The notes under the pieces are model-generated. The model was not told the DNA's origin, did not search any database, and saw only the letters and a program-made list of their open reading frames with translations. The translations under genes were made by a program, and so were the position numbers. DNA of 64,000 bases from an uncultured SAR86 cluster bacterium (GTDB taxonomy: Bacteria > Pseudomonadota > Gammaproteobacteria > Magnimaribacterales > D2472), in the NCBI GenBank assembly GCA_902593675.1, contig CACJJI010000002.1, positions 227,996-291,995 of the forward strand, written 5' to 3'. Positions 28,417 through 37,354 of this stretch are shown piece by piece (position 1 is the stretch's first letter; each line of letters begins with the position of its first letter).

Positions 28417-29290
28417 ATTGAAAAGTTTTTTTATAGGTATCCTGACCTTTATTGCAATTTTAATTATTCTCAGTTTTTGGTTAGTCCCCCTATCAATCAC
28501 AAATATTCCTAGAATTATTCCTAATAAAAAGTTGAAGATTTATTTAGGCTCCCTTTCAAATAAAATGGGTAGCGCGGCTGTTGCTAGCATCACAACAGCT
28601 CTAAAAATATTGCATAAACTTGAATGGGATTTTCAAATCCCTAAGGATGTGAATACTGAGACTTGGTACATTGCTATGAGTAACCATCAATCATGGGCTG
28701 ATATATTTATTTTATTAGCTGCGGGGCATAAAAAAATACCTCTTCTAAAGTTCTTTATGAAAAAGGAATTGCAATGGATACCAATTATTTATTTAGTCCA
28801 TAAAACAGTAGATATGCCATTTTTAAATAGACATTCGAGAGCTCAAATTCTGGCAAATCCAGAATTAAAAAAAGTTGATTATGAGAATGCAAAGAAAGCT
28901 GCAAAAAGATTTTCTAGAAATCCCTCTACAGCATTTAGCTTTGCTGAAGGAACTAGATTCACTTCCGAAAAGCATTCTGCACAGGAATCCCCCTACTCTA
29001 AATTACTAAAACCAAAAGTAGGAGCTCTGGCGATTGCATTATCAGGAATGCCTCAAGTCAATACTTTGGTTGATTTTACAGTCATTTATTCATCTGAAAA
29101 AAGATCAACATGGGACTTCCTTTGCGGCGACTTAAGCAAAGCAAAGGTAGTGGCAAAGACATATGCTTTGCCTGAAAATCTTAAAAATAGATCTTTCGAA
29201 GAAGAAGATGATTACAGGAAAAGCTTCCAAACATTCGTTGATACAATCTGGTTAGAAAAAGAACAAACGATTAAAGATTTAAAGTTCTAG
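28409..29290 (+). CDS. 1-acyl-sn-glycerol-3-phosphate acyltransferase-like membrane protein (YihG type)
   Basis: 293 aa. One N-terminal membrane helix (about 5-27). Acyltransferase motif I is SNHQSWADIF (HxxxxD); motif III region is FAEGTRF. LKFFMKKELQWIPI is also family-typical. Predicted to transfer an acyl group to a lysophospholipid or related acceptor at the inner membrane. Overlaps mazG by 8 bp and converges on rraA with a 12-bp overlap. Confidence 0.87.
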   Translation: MGKLKSFFIGILTFIAILIILSFWLVPLSITNIPRIIPNKKLKIYLGSLSNKMGSAAVASITTALKILHKLEWDFQIPKDVNTETWYIAMSNHQSWADIFILLAAGHKKIPLLKFFMKKELQWIPIIYLVHKTVDMPFLNRHSRAQILANPELKKVDYENAKKAAKRFSRNPSTAFSFAEGTRFTSEKHSAQESPYSKLLKPKVGALAIALSGMPQVNTLVDFTVIYSSEKRSTWDFLCGDLSKAKVVAKTYALPENLKNRSFEEEDDYRKSFQTFVDTIWLEKEQTIKDLKF

Positions 29291-29758
29291 CTTATTATCA
29301 GCAACCAACCAACCGTTTTGATCAATGTAAATCCATTTCCCAGAATTCATAACAACACTTCCAAATGAAATTAACACATCTTCAAAGCCATGGTTCTTTT
29401 TATTTGTTTTTTGGGCAACCACCCCTTTAGCAAAGATACCTATAGGAAGATTCATCAGCTCCTCAACGTCTCTAACGCAGCCATTAACGACAATCCCTGC
29501 CCAATTATTTTTTACTGCAGATTCTGCAATTTGGTCTCCAATCATGGAGGCATGAGTTACACCAGAAGCATCTATAACCAAAACCATATGTTCTCCTTCT
29601 CGAGAGAGAACTTCTTTCACAACAGAGTTATCATCTGAGCAAGAAACTGTATATATCTCTCCTGAAATTGAGTGCCTGCTCCCAAAGGATTGCAATGCGA
29701 GTTTGCCAATTTGAATTTGCTCGGAATGTTGATCAGACAGGTCTGGCAAAGAGGTCAT
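29279..29758 (-). CDS. rraA: RraA-family protein (RNase E inhibitor A / aldolase-like)
   Basis: 159 aa, full length. Signatures VLVIDASGVTHASMIGDQIAES and GIVVNGCVRDVEEL. RraA binds RNase E and modulates RNA decay; relatives act as oxaloacetate decarboxylase or HMG aldolase and keep the same GDxxA and RD motifs, so an enzymatic role is not excluded. The ATG overlaps the nagZ stop (ATGA). Confidence 0.9.
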   Translation of the reverse strand: MTSLPDLSDQHSEQIQIGKLALQSFGSRHSISGEIYTVSCSDDNSVVKEVLSREGEHMVLVIDASGVTHASMIGDQIAESAVKNNWAGIVVNGCVRDVEELMNLPIGIFAKGVVAQKTNKKNHGFEDVLISFGSVVMNSGKWIYIDQNGWLVADNKLEL

Positions 29759-30786
29759 AACTTTAATTTTTCTATAGTGTTTAATTTATCAATTATATCT
29801 ATTCTTCTTGCATCATTTTCTAAGTCTGCCCAAGAAATTGATCCTGAGGCTTTTAATTGAGTTACCTTTTCTGACTGAGAAATTTTTTCTTTCTCTAGAA
29901 AATTGATTGCATCTAAAGCTGCAGGTCTATCATTGCAAACCAATACCATATCACAACCGCTCTCTAATGCTTTACCCACTTTTGCTTCAATGCCTCCCAC
30001 ATAATCTGAGCCCTTCATTGAGAGGTCATCACTAAAGATTGTTCCTGTAAATTCCATTTTATTTCTTAAAACATCTTGCAGCCAAAATTTTGAAAAGGTT
30101 GCTATCTCTTTATCAATACTTGAAAAAGATATGTGAGCCGTCATTATCCCACCAAGTTGAAGCTTTAAAGCATCAAACGGACGCAAGTCATGACTCTCTA
30201 GTTCTGATAAAGATCTAGTATCTTGAGAAAAAGTTAGATGGCTATCAGCAAAGATACCGCCATGTCCTGGAAAATGCTTACCAGTAGCCTGCATTCCAGC
30301 TTGATTCATACCTTGAATAAAGGCGCTTGCAATAGCAATAACCTTGTCTGGATTATCACCTATTGATCTATCACCAATAATAGAGCTTCTAGAATCATCT
30401 AGATCTAACACAGGTGCAAAACTAATATCTAGTCCTGATGCAATCACCTCTGAGGCCATTAGCCAACCTAAATCGGTTGCAAAGGGAAGGTTTTTATCAC
30501 TATCTGAATTTAGAAATGCAGCTAGTTTTTGCATAGTCGGTAAAATTGTATAGCCTTCTTTTAAACGCTGAACCCTTCCCCCCTCTTGATCTACTGCAAT
30601 AAGAAGCTTTGGATTTATCTTTCTTATTGCTCCACATAACTCTTGAACTTGATCTCTTGAAGAGATATTCCTTGCAAATAAAATCACGCCCCCTACATGT
30701 GGATTAAGTACTAATGTATTTTCTTCTTGAGTAAGCGAGGTTCCATCCAGATCGAGCATTAGCCTCCCAAGAAAAGATTTGCTCAT
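29755..30786 (-). CDS. nagZ: Beta-N-acetylhexosaminidase NagZ
   Basis: 343 aa, GH3 family. Cytoplasmic peptidoglycan recycling: removes GlcNAc from anhydro-muropeptides. Motifs: AVDQEGGRVQRL, the catalytic loop GKHFPGHGGIFADSH (His175, Asp181) and SDDLSMKGSDY (252 onward, nucleophile Asp). ATGA overlap with the upstream LLM gene and with rraA downstream. Confidence 0.95.
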   Translation of the reverse strand: MSKSFLGRLMLDLDGTSLTQEENTLVLNPHVGGVILFARNISSRDQVQELCGAIRKINPKLLIAVDQEGGRVQRLKEGYTILPTMQKLAAFLNSDSDKNLPFATDLGWLMASEVIASGLDISFAPVLDLDDSRSSIIGDRSIGDNPDKVIAIASAFIQGMNQAGMQATGKHFPGHGGIFADSHLTFSQDTRSLSELESHDLRPFDALKLQLGGIMTAHISFSSIDKEIATFSKFWLQDVLRNKMEFTGTIFSDDLSMKGSDYVGGIEAKVGKALESGCDMVLVCNDRPAALDAINFLEKEKISQSEKVTQLKASGSISWADLENDARRIDIIDKLNTIEKLKL

Positions 30787-31799
30787 AATTTTTCTGTTAG
30801 TGAGGTAATTAATGCTTTGGTTACCTCAGGATCCCCTGAGAAGATTGAAGGGGCTAATCTTGAGGCAATAGAACCATATCGATCAAAAATGATGTTTGAA
30901 ACTTCATCTGGGGTTCCAGTCACGGCGATGCTATCTAAGATTTCATCTGAAATGAGATTTGGAATATCTTGCCATAATCCTTTTTTAGTCAAGCTATTAA
31001 GCTTTGGCTGAATACTTTCCCAGCCATGTTGCTCTAAAACTATTTTATAGGCAGGAGTAGAACCATAAAATCCAATTTGTGACTTGCAAGCATCCCTTGC
31101 TCTAGCAATTTCTTCATCGGTTGTTCCCGTTGCAACCATAACACCCACAGAGAAATCGAATTCTTGATTTTCTGACAATTCAAGACCCTTTTTCACAGAT
31201 GGTAAAGTAATATTTTCTAGAAACTTAGTTGTATGAAAAGGATGCACAATAAACCCATCGCCAGATTCAGCGGCAGCTTGAGTCATCAGTGGTCCCACGC
31301 CTGCAACATATATTTTTGGAAGACCAAATGGATTTTCTCCTGGATTAAAAAAAGGAGTCATCAATGTATGCTTATAAAATTCTCCTCTAAAATCTAGATC
31401 TTTCCCTTCGTGCCAGCATCCCCATATGGCCTTTATGGCACCAACCATTTCTTTCATGCGTTTTGCAGGTGAAGACCAGGGCATGGAGTATCTCTTCTCA
31501 ATATGAGGTTTTATTTGAGAGCCCAAACCAAGGGTGAACCTCCCTTTGGACATCAATTGTAGATCGTATCCTATATTAGCCAAAGTCATGGGATTTCTAG
31601 AAAATGCTACAGCAATTGAAGTTGAAAGTTCTAATTTTTCTGTTGCTAAAGCGGCTGCTGCAAGAGGGAGGAATGGCTCATGCGGTCCCTCAAACGTGTA
31701 TGCTCCATCGTATCCAAGATCCTCAAGGTTTTTGCTAACTTTTGAAGCCTCAGCTGGATCTCGTGTAATCATCGAGCAGTCGACTTTAATTTTTTTCAT
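30783..31799 (-). CDS. LLM-class (luciferase-like) oxidoreductase, F420-type subfamily
   Basis: 338 aa TIM-barrel flavin/F420-dependent oxidoreductase. Recognised by DGAYTFEGPHEPFLPLAAAA, SIAVAFSRNPMTLANIGYDL, GRFTLGLGSQIKPHIEKR and GVGPLMTQAAAESGDGFIVH. The nearest family in memory is annotated as F420-dependent, but the sequence alone does not prove F420 over FMN. First gene of an LLM-nagZ-rraA unit with ATGA overlaps, divergent from the nitronate-monooxygenase-like gene. Confidence 0.85.
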   Translation of the reverse strand: MKKIKVDCSMITRDPAEASKVSKNLEDLGYDGAYTFEGPHEPFLPLAAAALATEKLELSTSIAVAFSRNPMTLANIGYDLQLMSKGRFTLGLGSQIKPHIEKRYSMPWSSPAKRMKEMVGAIKAIWGCWHEGKDLDFRGEFYKHTLMTPFFNPGENPFGLPKIYVAGVGPLMTQAAAESGDGFIVHPFHTTKFLENITLPSVKKGLELSENQEFDFSVGVMVATGTTDEEIARARDACKSQIGFYGSTPAYKIVLEQHGWESIQPKLNSLTKKGLWQDIPNLISDEILDSIAVTGTPDEVSNIIFDRYGSIASRLAPSIFSGDPEVTKALITSLTEKL

Positions 31800-31817
31800 A
31801 TTGTATTATTTTCACTT

Positions 31818-31831
31818 AATCATGAATGATT
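31818..31831. repeat. Short inverted repeat AATCAT-GA-ATGATT before the LLM gene
   Basis: Arms of 6 bp around a 2-bp centre, 19 bp upstream of the LLM start. Possibly a regulator site for the LLM-nagZ-rraA unit, but short AT-rich repeats arise easily by chance. Confidence 0.3.
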
Positions 31832-31865
31832 ATGATGGATGTATTCCATTTTGTGTATCCCAAGT

Positions 31866-31891
31866 GGTAATATAAAAATCAGTCTATTACC
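31866..31891. promoter_or_regulatory. Inverted repeat GGTAAT-N14-ATTACC, candidate TetR operator, copy 1
   Basis: Perfect 6-bp arms (GGTAATA/TATTACC extends to 7) with a 14-bp spacer, ending 14 nt before the nitronate-monooxygenase-like ATG. The same arms and spacing recur at 33732-33757, before the carboxylase operon that encodes a TetR regulator. A TATTAT -10-like hexamer follows at once (31892-31897). Confidence 0.65.
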
Positions 31892-31905
31892 TATTATGAA
31901 AAATA

Positions 31906-33045
31906 ATGAACTCAAAAATTTGTGAACTTCTTAATATTGAATTCCCCCTTGTTGCATTCACGCACTGCAGAGATGTAGTTGTAGCAGTCTCAAAAGCTGG
32001 AGGATGTGGTGTTTTAGGGGCGGTTGGTATGACCCCTGAGCAGCTAGAAGAAGAGTTGAAGTGGATTGATGAGCATATAGATGGGCTGCCATACGGTGTG
32101 GATGTTTTAATCCCTAATAAAATGGCAGATCAAAATCAAAAATTTGATGCTGAGAAATTAACCTCAATGATACCGCAAGAATATGCAGATTTTAGGGCAG
32201 ATGTTTTAGAGAAGCATGACATTGAAGCTGATGAATTAAGAACAATTAAACCGGCTGCAACTTATATGGCTGAAAATACTAAGGCAGATGGTGCAAAAGC
32301 TTTGCTGGATGTTGCATTCAGTCACCCAATTAAAATAATTGCAAATGCATTAGGCGTTCCACCTGACTGGATGGTGCAAATGGGAAAAGACAATAATGTA
32401 AAAGTTGCTGCTCTTTTAGGCACGGCACAACACGCGATTAATCAAGTAAAAGCAGGTGTAGATATTTTGGTTGTTTCAGGCACAGAAGCTGGCGGACATT
32501 GTGGCAGCGTTTCAACCATGGTCTTAATCCCTGAAGTTCATAAAGCTATTCAGCCCTATGGGGATGTTCCAATTCTTGCCGCAGGAGGAATAGCAACTGG
32601 AAGACAAATGGCTGCTGCAATGAGCATGGGAGCATCAGGTGCTTGGTGTGGGTCTGTATGGTTAACAACAGCTGAATCTGAAGTTCCGCCCGTAATTAAA
32701 GAGAAAATGGTAGCTGCAACTTCAAGTCAAACTACTAGATCAAGAAGCAGAACAGGAAAGCACTCGAGACAACTTGTATCTGAATGGACAAAGGCATGGG
32801 AAGCAGATGGAGCTCCTGAGCCACTTCCTCTGCCTCTTCAACCCATGGTAGCTGAGCCAGCTTTAGCAAAAGTGAATAAATTAGCAGAAGGCGGCCATGA
32901 AGGTGCAAAAGAGCTCTCAACATACTGGGTGGGTCAAGGCGTAGGATTAATGAATCAAACAATCTCAGCAAGTGATGTTGTGCAAGAATTTAAAGAGGAT
33001 TTTATTGAAGCCTATGAAAGATTAGCTAATTTTGTTGGCGATTAA
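31906..33045 (+). CDS. Nitronate monooxygenase / 2-nitropropane dioxygenase family flavoprotein
   Basis: 379 aa FMN TIM barrel. Family features: LVAFTHCRDVVVAVSKAGG at the N-terminus, VSGTEAGGHCGSVSTMVLIP (with the His often implicated in catalysis), PILAAGGIATGRQMAAAMSMGA and GSVWLTTAES. The family also includes enoyl-ACP reductase-like and other flavin oxidoreductases, so nitronate oxidation is not certain. The operator-like inverted repeat shared with the Atu-like operon ties it to that pathway. Confidence 0.85.
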   Translation: MNSKICELLNIEFPLVAFTHCRDVVVAVSKAGGCGVLGAVGMTPEQLEEELKWIDEHIDGLPYGVDVLIPNKMADQNQKFDAEKLTSMIPQEYADFRADVLEKHDIEADELRTIKPAATYMAENTKADGAKALLDVAFSHPIKIIANALGVPPDWMVQMGKDNNVKVAALLGTAQHAINQVKAGVDILVVSGTEAGGHCGSVSTMVLIPEVHKAIQPYGDVPILAAGGIATGRQMAAAMSMGASGAWCGSVWLTTAESEVPPVIKEKMVAATSSQTTRSRSRTGKHSRQLVSEWTKAWEADGAPEPLPLPLQPMVAEPALAKVNKLAEGGHEGAKELSTYWVGQGVGLMNQTISASDVVQEFKEDFIEAYERLANFVGD

Positions 33046-33669
33046 TTATTCAGGTTCGGCATATCGAATAGATACAGCTCTTTTAAATCCATCTCTATCA
33101 AAAAGCATATCTGTCCAACGTTTGATATTAGGCTTAAATGCTTCCTCTATTTGAAGTGACTTAGCTAAATATATTGCATAACTCACACATATATCTGCAA
33201 TGGTAAATCTATTTGAACACAAGTATTCTCTTGATTCCAAAGTTTGCTCAAGCAACTTTAATCTAGCAACAAACCATCTTCGATATCCTTCTGCTGCTTT
33301 ATCGGCAACACCTATCTCTTGAAGGGTATATCTCAGTACTACAGTTTGAGGAAAGGTTAAAGTTGCATCAGAGTGAGCAAGCCAATTTAAATAATGATGA
33401 TAGTCAGCCTCATCACTATTAACACGCAAGTCTGTGGGGCCATATTTTTCCACTAGATATTGGCACATGGCAACTGATTCTGTCATTTCTACCTCGCCAT
33501 CAATAAGGTACGGGATAGTGCCAAGAATATTTACATCCATGTATTCTTTGTGCAAAAACCTTGGTGGGAATGGCATCATTTCAGTCTCATAACTTAATCC
33601 CATTTCCTCTGCAGTCCACATCGGCCTGACGCCTCTAGAATCATTACAACTATAAATTTTGATGCTCAT
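33046..33669 (-). CDS. Glutathione S-transferase family protein
   Basis: 207 aa. Thioredoxin-like N-domain with SCNDSRGVRPMW and the glutathione-binding GTIPYLIDGEVEMTESVAM, then an all-helical C-domain. A GAGGG Shine-Dalgarno lies about 9 nt before the ATG. Ends one base after the opposing upstream gene and is divergent from the carboxylase operon. May detoxify or isomerise a pathway intermediate. Confidence 0.9.
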   Translation of the reverse strand: MSIKIYSCNDSRGVRPMWTAEEMGLSYETEMMPFPPRFLHKEYMDVNILGTIPYLIDGEVEMTESVAMCQYLVEKYGPTDLRVNSDEADYHHYLNWLAHSDATLTFPQTVVLRYTLQEIGVADKAAEGYRRWFVARLKLLEQTLESREYLCSNRFTIADICVSYAIYLAKSLQIEEAFKPNIKRWTDMLFDRDGFKRAVSIRYAEPE

Positions 33670-33731
33670 TATTTTGCCCTCATAAAGAAAAACCGCAATT
33701 TTTAAAATTTTTTAAAATTAATTTCAAAAAT

Positions 33732-33757
33732 GGTAATTATTTGTATATTATATTACC
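33732..33757. promoter_or_regulatory. Inverted repeat GGTAAT-N14-ATTACC, candidate TetR operator, copy 2
   Basis: Arms extend to TGGTAAT/ATTACCA (7 bp, perfect). Same 14-bp core spacing as at 31866. Sits between the GST gene and the carboxylase operon; its centre carries the TATATTATATT stretch that could be the -10, so repressor binding would block the operon. Length and symmetry suit a TetR dimer. Confidence 0.7.
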
Positions 33758-33778
33758 ACTCAATTTTATTAAATAGAA

Positions 33779-35437
33779 ATGCTTAGAAAAAACATAGCTC
33801 CCGAAATTAAAACAAATATTGACATCAATTCTGATGAATTTATTCATAACAAAAATGTGATGTTAAAGAAAATAAATTTTCTTGATGAACTTTTAGACAA
33901 GGCTGAATTGGGAGGCGGTGCTTATCATCACGAAAGATTGGCAAAGCGAGGCAAAATGCCTGTAAGGGAAAGGGTCTTTAATTTACTTGATCCAGATACA
34001 CCCTTCCTAGAGATTGCTCCATTTGCTGCCTATGGGACAGACTTTACTGTTGGAGGTGGATGTGTAGCTGGAATTGGGATTGTTGCTGGTACAGAATGTG
34101 TAATCTTTGCTAATGATCCTTCAGTTTTAGCTGGTGCAATGACGGTTTATGTTGGAGAAAAATGGAACAGGGCAATGGAAATCGCTAGAGATAACCGTCT
34201 TCCTTATATTAATTTTGTTGAATCTGCAGGAGGAGATCTTCGAATGGGTACCGGCAAGAAAGGAGATCAACCTCCAATCGCGCCCACCATAGGTCATACT
34301 CATTTTGCAGCAACTGGAAGATATTTTTATGATCTAACAGAACTTTCTAAAATGCGTATCCCAGTAATATCAATTGTTTTTGGCTCATCAACTGCCGGTG
34401 GCGCATATCAACCAGGCATGTCTGATTACAATATCTTTGTTAAAGATCAAGCCAAAGTATTCCTTGCAGGACCTCCTTTAGTCAAAATGGCAACTGGTGA
34501 AGTATCAGATGATGAAACCTTGGGTGGCGCAAAGATGCATTCGGAAGTTTCAGGCCTTTCAGATTTTTTAGCTGAAGATGAAATGGATGCCTTGAGATTA
34601 TGCAGAAATGTTATCTCACATTTACACTGGATAAAAGAAGGCCCTTCTCCCCTCCCTGATGCTGACAGTCCAAGTTTATCTCAAGAAGAATTATTAGGTC
34701 TTGTTGATGAGGAACTCAAAAGTCCACTTGATATTAGGGAAGTGATTGGTCGAATTGTTGATGGATCGAGGTTTGAAGAGTATAAGCCGCTATATGGCAA
34801 GACTATGATTTGTGGATGGTCAATGCTTCATGGATATCCAGTAGGCATATTGGGAAATAATGGGCCCATCTACCCAGAAAGTGCTGAAAAAGCTGCAACC
34901 TTTATCCAATTATGCAATAAACGAAACATTCCATTAATTTTTCTTCAAAATGTCACAGGGTTTTTGGTGGGAAAGGATTTCGAGAGACAAGCTATTATCA
35001 AAAAAGGATCTCAGCTTATCAATGCAGTATCTAACTCTAATGTTCCTCATATCACAATTATTATTGGGGCATCATTTGGGGCAGGTACATACGCTATGTC
35101 AGGGAGAGCATATAACAACAGATTTACCTTCCTCTGGCCCACAGCAAAAATTGCTGTTATGGGTTCTAAGCAGATTGCTGGAGTAATGTCTATTGTGCGA
35201 AGAGGTCAAGCTGCAAGAAAAGGTGAAAAATTTGATGAAAAACAGGATGCTGAAATCGTAAAGATGGTTGAACAAATGTCAGACCAGATGTCAGAGGGCC
35301 TGGTTGCAAGCAGTATGGTTACTGATGATGGCATCATTGACCCAAGAGATACAAGAAGTGTTATTGGATTTTGCCTATCGATAGTTTCTAACTCTTCAAT
35401 TGATGGAGCTAAAGAATATGGAGTATTTAGATTATGA
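33779..35437 (+). CDS. Acyl-CoA carboxylase, carboxyltransferase (beta) subunit, geranyl-/methylcrotonyl-CoA type
   Basis: 552 aa. Crotonase-fold carboxyltransferase: moves CO2 from biotin to an acyl-CoA. Features: HHERLAKRGKMPVRERV, oxyanion-forming GSSTAGGAYQPGMSD, FLAGPPLVKMATGEV, and FLVGKDFERQAIIKKG with GASFGAGTYAMSGRAY. In the Pseudomonas system AtuC is the geranyl-CoA and LiuB the methylcrotonyl-CoA version; with an AtuA-family protein and an AtuE-like hydratase nearby, geranyl-CoA-like carboxylation is favoured but unproven. First gene of a six-gene operon ending at 42841. Confidence 0.9.
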   Translation: MLRKNIAPEIKTNIDINSDEFIHNKNVMLKKINFLDELLDKAELGGGAYHHERLAKRGKMPVRERVFNLLDPDTPFLEIAPFAAYGTDFTVGGGCVAGIGIVAGTECVIFANDPSVLAGAMTVYVGEKWNRAMEIARDNRLPYINFVESAGGDLRMGTGKKGDQPPIAPTIGHTHFAATGRYFYDLTELSKMRIPVISIVFGSSTAGGAYQPGMSDYNIFVKDQAKVFLAGPPLVKMATGEVSDDETLGGAKMHSEVSGLSDFLAEDEMDALRLCRNVISHLHWIKEGPSPLPDADSPSLSQEELLGLVDEELKSPLDIREVIGRIVDGSRFEEYKPLYGKTMICGWSMLHGYPVGILGNNGPIYPESAEKAATFIQLCNKRNIPLIFLQNVTGFLVGKDFERQAIIKKGSQLINAVSNSNVPHITIIIGASFGAGTYAMSGRAYNNRFTFLWPTAKIAVMGSKQIAGVMSIVRRGQAARKGEKFDEKQDAEIVKMVEQMSDQMSEGLVASSMVTDDGIIDPRDTRSVIGFCLSIVSNSSIDGAKEYGVFRL

Positions 35438-37353
35438 GATTTAATTCAATTCTTGTTGCTAATCGTGGAGAGATTGCCTGTCGAATCATGCAAACCGCTC
35501 AATTTATGGGTATTAAATGTGTAGCTGTTTTTGTTGATGCTGATAAGGATGCTCCATTTGTAAAGATGGCTGATGAAGCTATAAAGTTATCTTCTGGCTA
35601 TATGGATGGCTCTGCCATTATTGATGCAGCTAAACAATCTGGAGCAGAAGCAATCCATCCGGGATATGGATTTTTATCAGAAAATGCAGCCTTTGCTAGA
35701 AAGGTTAAAAGCAATAAATTAATTTGGATTGGCCCATCTCCACATGTAATCAAAGTTATGGGTGATAAATTAAAAGCTAAAGAAATAGCAGAAAAATCTG
35801 GGGTTCCCACCCTACCAATGACCTCAAATACTAAAGATGTTAAAAGTATTGGCTACCCGATCTTGATCAAAGCTGCCGCTGGAGGAGGTGGTAAAGGAAT
35901 GCGAATTGTTGAAAAAGAAAGTGAATTAAAAGATTCAATCGTAAGTGCCAAAAGAGAAGCTCTTTCGGGTTTTGGTGATGACAGAATTTTTATAGAAAGA
36001 TATGTAGAAAAATCACGTCATATTGAAATACAAATCTTAGGCGATGAACACGGCAATGTTGTTCATTTAGGAGAACGTGAATGCTCTATACAAAGAAGGC
36101 ATCAAAAAATTATTGAGGAGTCGCCTTCTCCAAGAATTGATCCCTTTTTGCGGGAGGAGATGGGTCAAGCAGCTATCAAATTAGCTAAAAAAATTAAATA
36201 CTGCTCTGCAGGAACTGTTGAATTTTTGTTTGATGATAAAACAGATGAATACTGGTTTTTAGAGGTAAATACTAGACTGCAAGTTGAGCACCCAGTTACA
36301 GAAGAAGTTACAGGAATAGATTTGGTTGCTGAGCAAATCAAAATAGCGAGAGGAGATGAGCTTGAATTTGCTCAAGATGATATTGACTGGCATGGACATG
36401 CAATTGAAGCAAGATTGTATGCTGAAGATCCTGGAAATAACTTTTTACCTGAAATAGGAACCCTACACGCATATGATATTAGCCTAGCTTCAGAGGTAAG
36501 ATGGGATTCAGGCGTGGAAGAAGGTAGTGTTATTGGAACAGATTTTGATCCCATGTTGTCTAAAGTTATTTCTTGGGCCCCTAATAGAATTGATGCCGCA
36601 AATAAACTGGCACGCGGACTTGAAAAGGCACACATGGGAGGCGTGGTAACAAATCGTCAATTTTTAATTTCTTGCTTAAGAAATGAAAGTTTCTTAAACG
36701 GAAATACAACAACAGACTTTATTGAACGTGAAGCTTTAGAAACTAAAAAGAATCTTTCTGTAAATGAACTTCATCAAACATCGACAGCAGTTGCTTTATG
36801 GCTAGCGCAACAAAATAGAGTTTCTGACCCTGTTACAGGTTTTATGCCTGCAAACTGGACTAATGGAAGAATGCCGCTTCAAAGGATTAAATTACTTTTT
36901 GTACAAGACGAGATCGAAGTAAAGTATAAATTAAATAAAGATAATTTATATGAGGTTATGGGCTCCATTTGTGAAATTTACCATTGCGATAGTGCTGGCA
37001 TTGATTTGGAGATAGGCTCTCACAGATTTTATGCTCATATAACTGAGGCAGGAAGTGAAATCATAATAAACATGCCATTTGGAGACGTTAATGCATCTGT
37101 TCTACCCAGGTTTATACAACCAGGTAATGACATCCCTGAGGGAGGTTTGATCGCTCCAATGCCCGGAAAAGTTATTGATGTAAAAGTCAAAAAAGGCAGT
37201 AAAGTGAAAGCTGGTGATACTTTGGTAATTATTGAGGCAATGAAAATGGAGCACTCAATTAAAGCAACTGAGACAGGCAAGATAGCCAAAGTAATGATTC
37301 AACTGAATGATCAAGTTGATAACGGTGCTGCCCTTCTCATTCTTGAAAAATAA
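35434..37353 (+). CDS. Acyl-CoA carboxylase, biotin carboxylase/carrier (alpha) subunit
   Basis: 639 aa. Biotin carboxylase domain (NRGEIACRIM, ATP-grasp KAAAGGGGKGMRIV, HLGERECSIQRRHQKIIEE, EVNTRLQVEHPVTE). A central BT-like linker follows. The C-terminal biotinyl domain has biotin attached at Lys604 (EAMKMEH). Overlaps the beta subunit by 4 bp (ATGA), expected for a stable alpha-beta complex. Equivalent to AtuF/LiuD; the precise substrate is not readable. Confidence 0.93.
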   Translation: MRFNSILVANRGEIACRIMQTAQFMGIKCVAVFVDADKDAPFVKMADEAIKLSSGYMDGSAIIDAAKQSGAEAIHPGYGFLSENAAFARKVKSNKLIWIGPSPHVIKVMGDKLKAKEIAEKSGVPTLPMTSNTKDVKSIGYPILIKAAAGGGGKGMRIVEKESELKDSIVSAKREALSGFGDDRIFIERYVEKSRHIEIQILGDEHGNVVHLGERECSIQRRHQKIIEESPSPRIDPFLREEMGQAAIKLAKKIKYCSAGTVEFLFDDKTDEYWFLEVNTRLQVEHPVTEEVTGIDLVAEQIKIARGDELEFAQDDIDWHGHAIEARLYAEDPGNNFLPEIGTLHAYDISLASEVRWDSGVEEGSVIGTDFDPMLSKVISWAPNRIDAANKLARGLEKAHMGGVVTNRQFLISCLRNESFLNGNTTTDFIEREALETKKNLSVNELHQTSTAVALWLAQQNRVSDPVTGFMPANWTNGRMPLQRIKLLFVQDEIEVKYKLNKDNLYEVMGSICEIYHCDSAGIDLEIGSHRFYAHITEAGSEIIINMPFGDVNASVLPRFIQPGNDIPEGGLIAPMPGKVIDVKVKKGSKVKAGDTLVIIEAMKMEHSIKATETGKIAKVMIQLNDQVDNGAALLILEK

Positions 37354-37354
37354 T

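Noticed and set aside
31534..31875. Plus-strand open frame over the LLM start and divergent promoter
   Set aside because: Mostly antisense to the LLM gene and ends inside the intergenic region; no family resemblance.
33779..37353. Naming the carboxylase liuB/liuD or atuC/atuF
   Set aside because: Both families share the visible motifs. Context favours the geranyl-CoA type, but no pocket residue could be aligned by eye with certainty, so no symbol was given.
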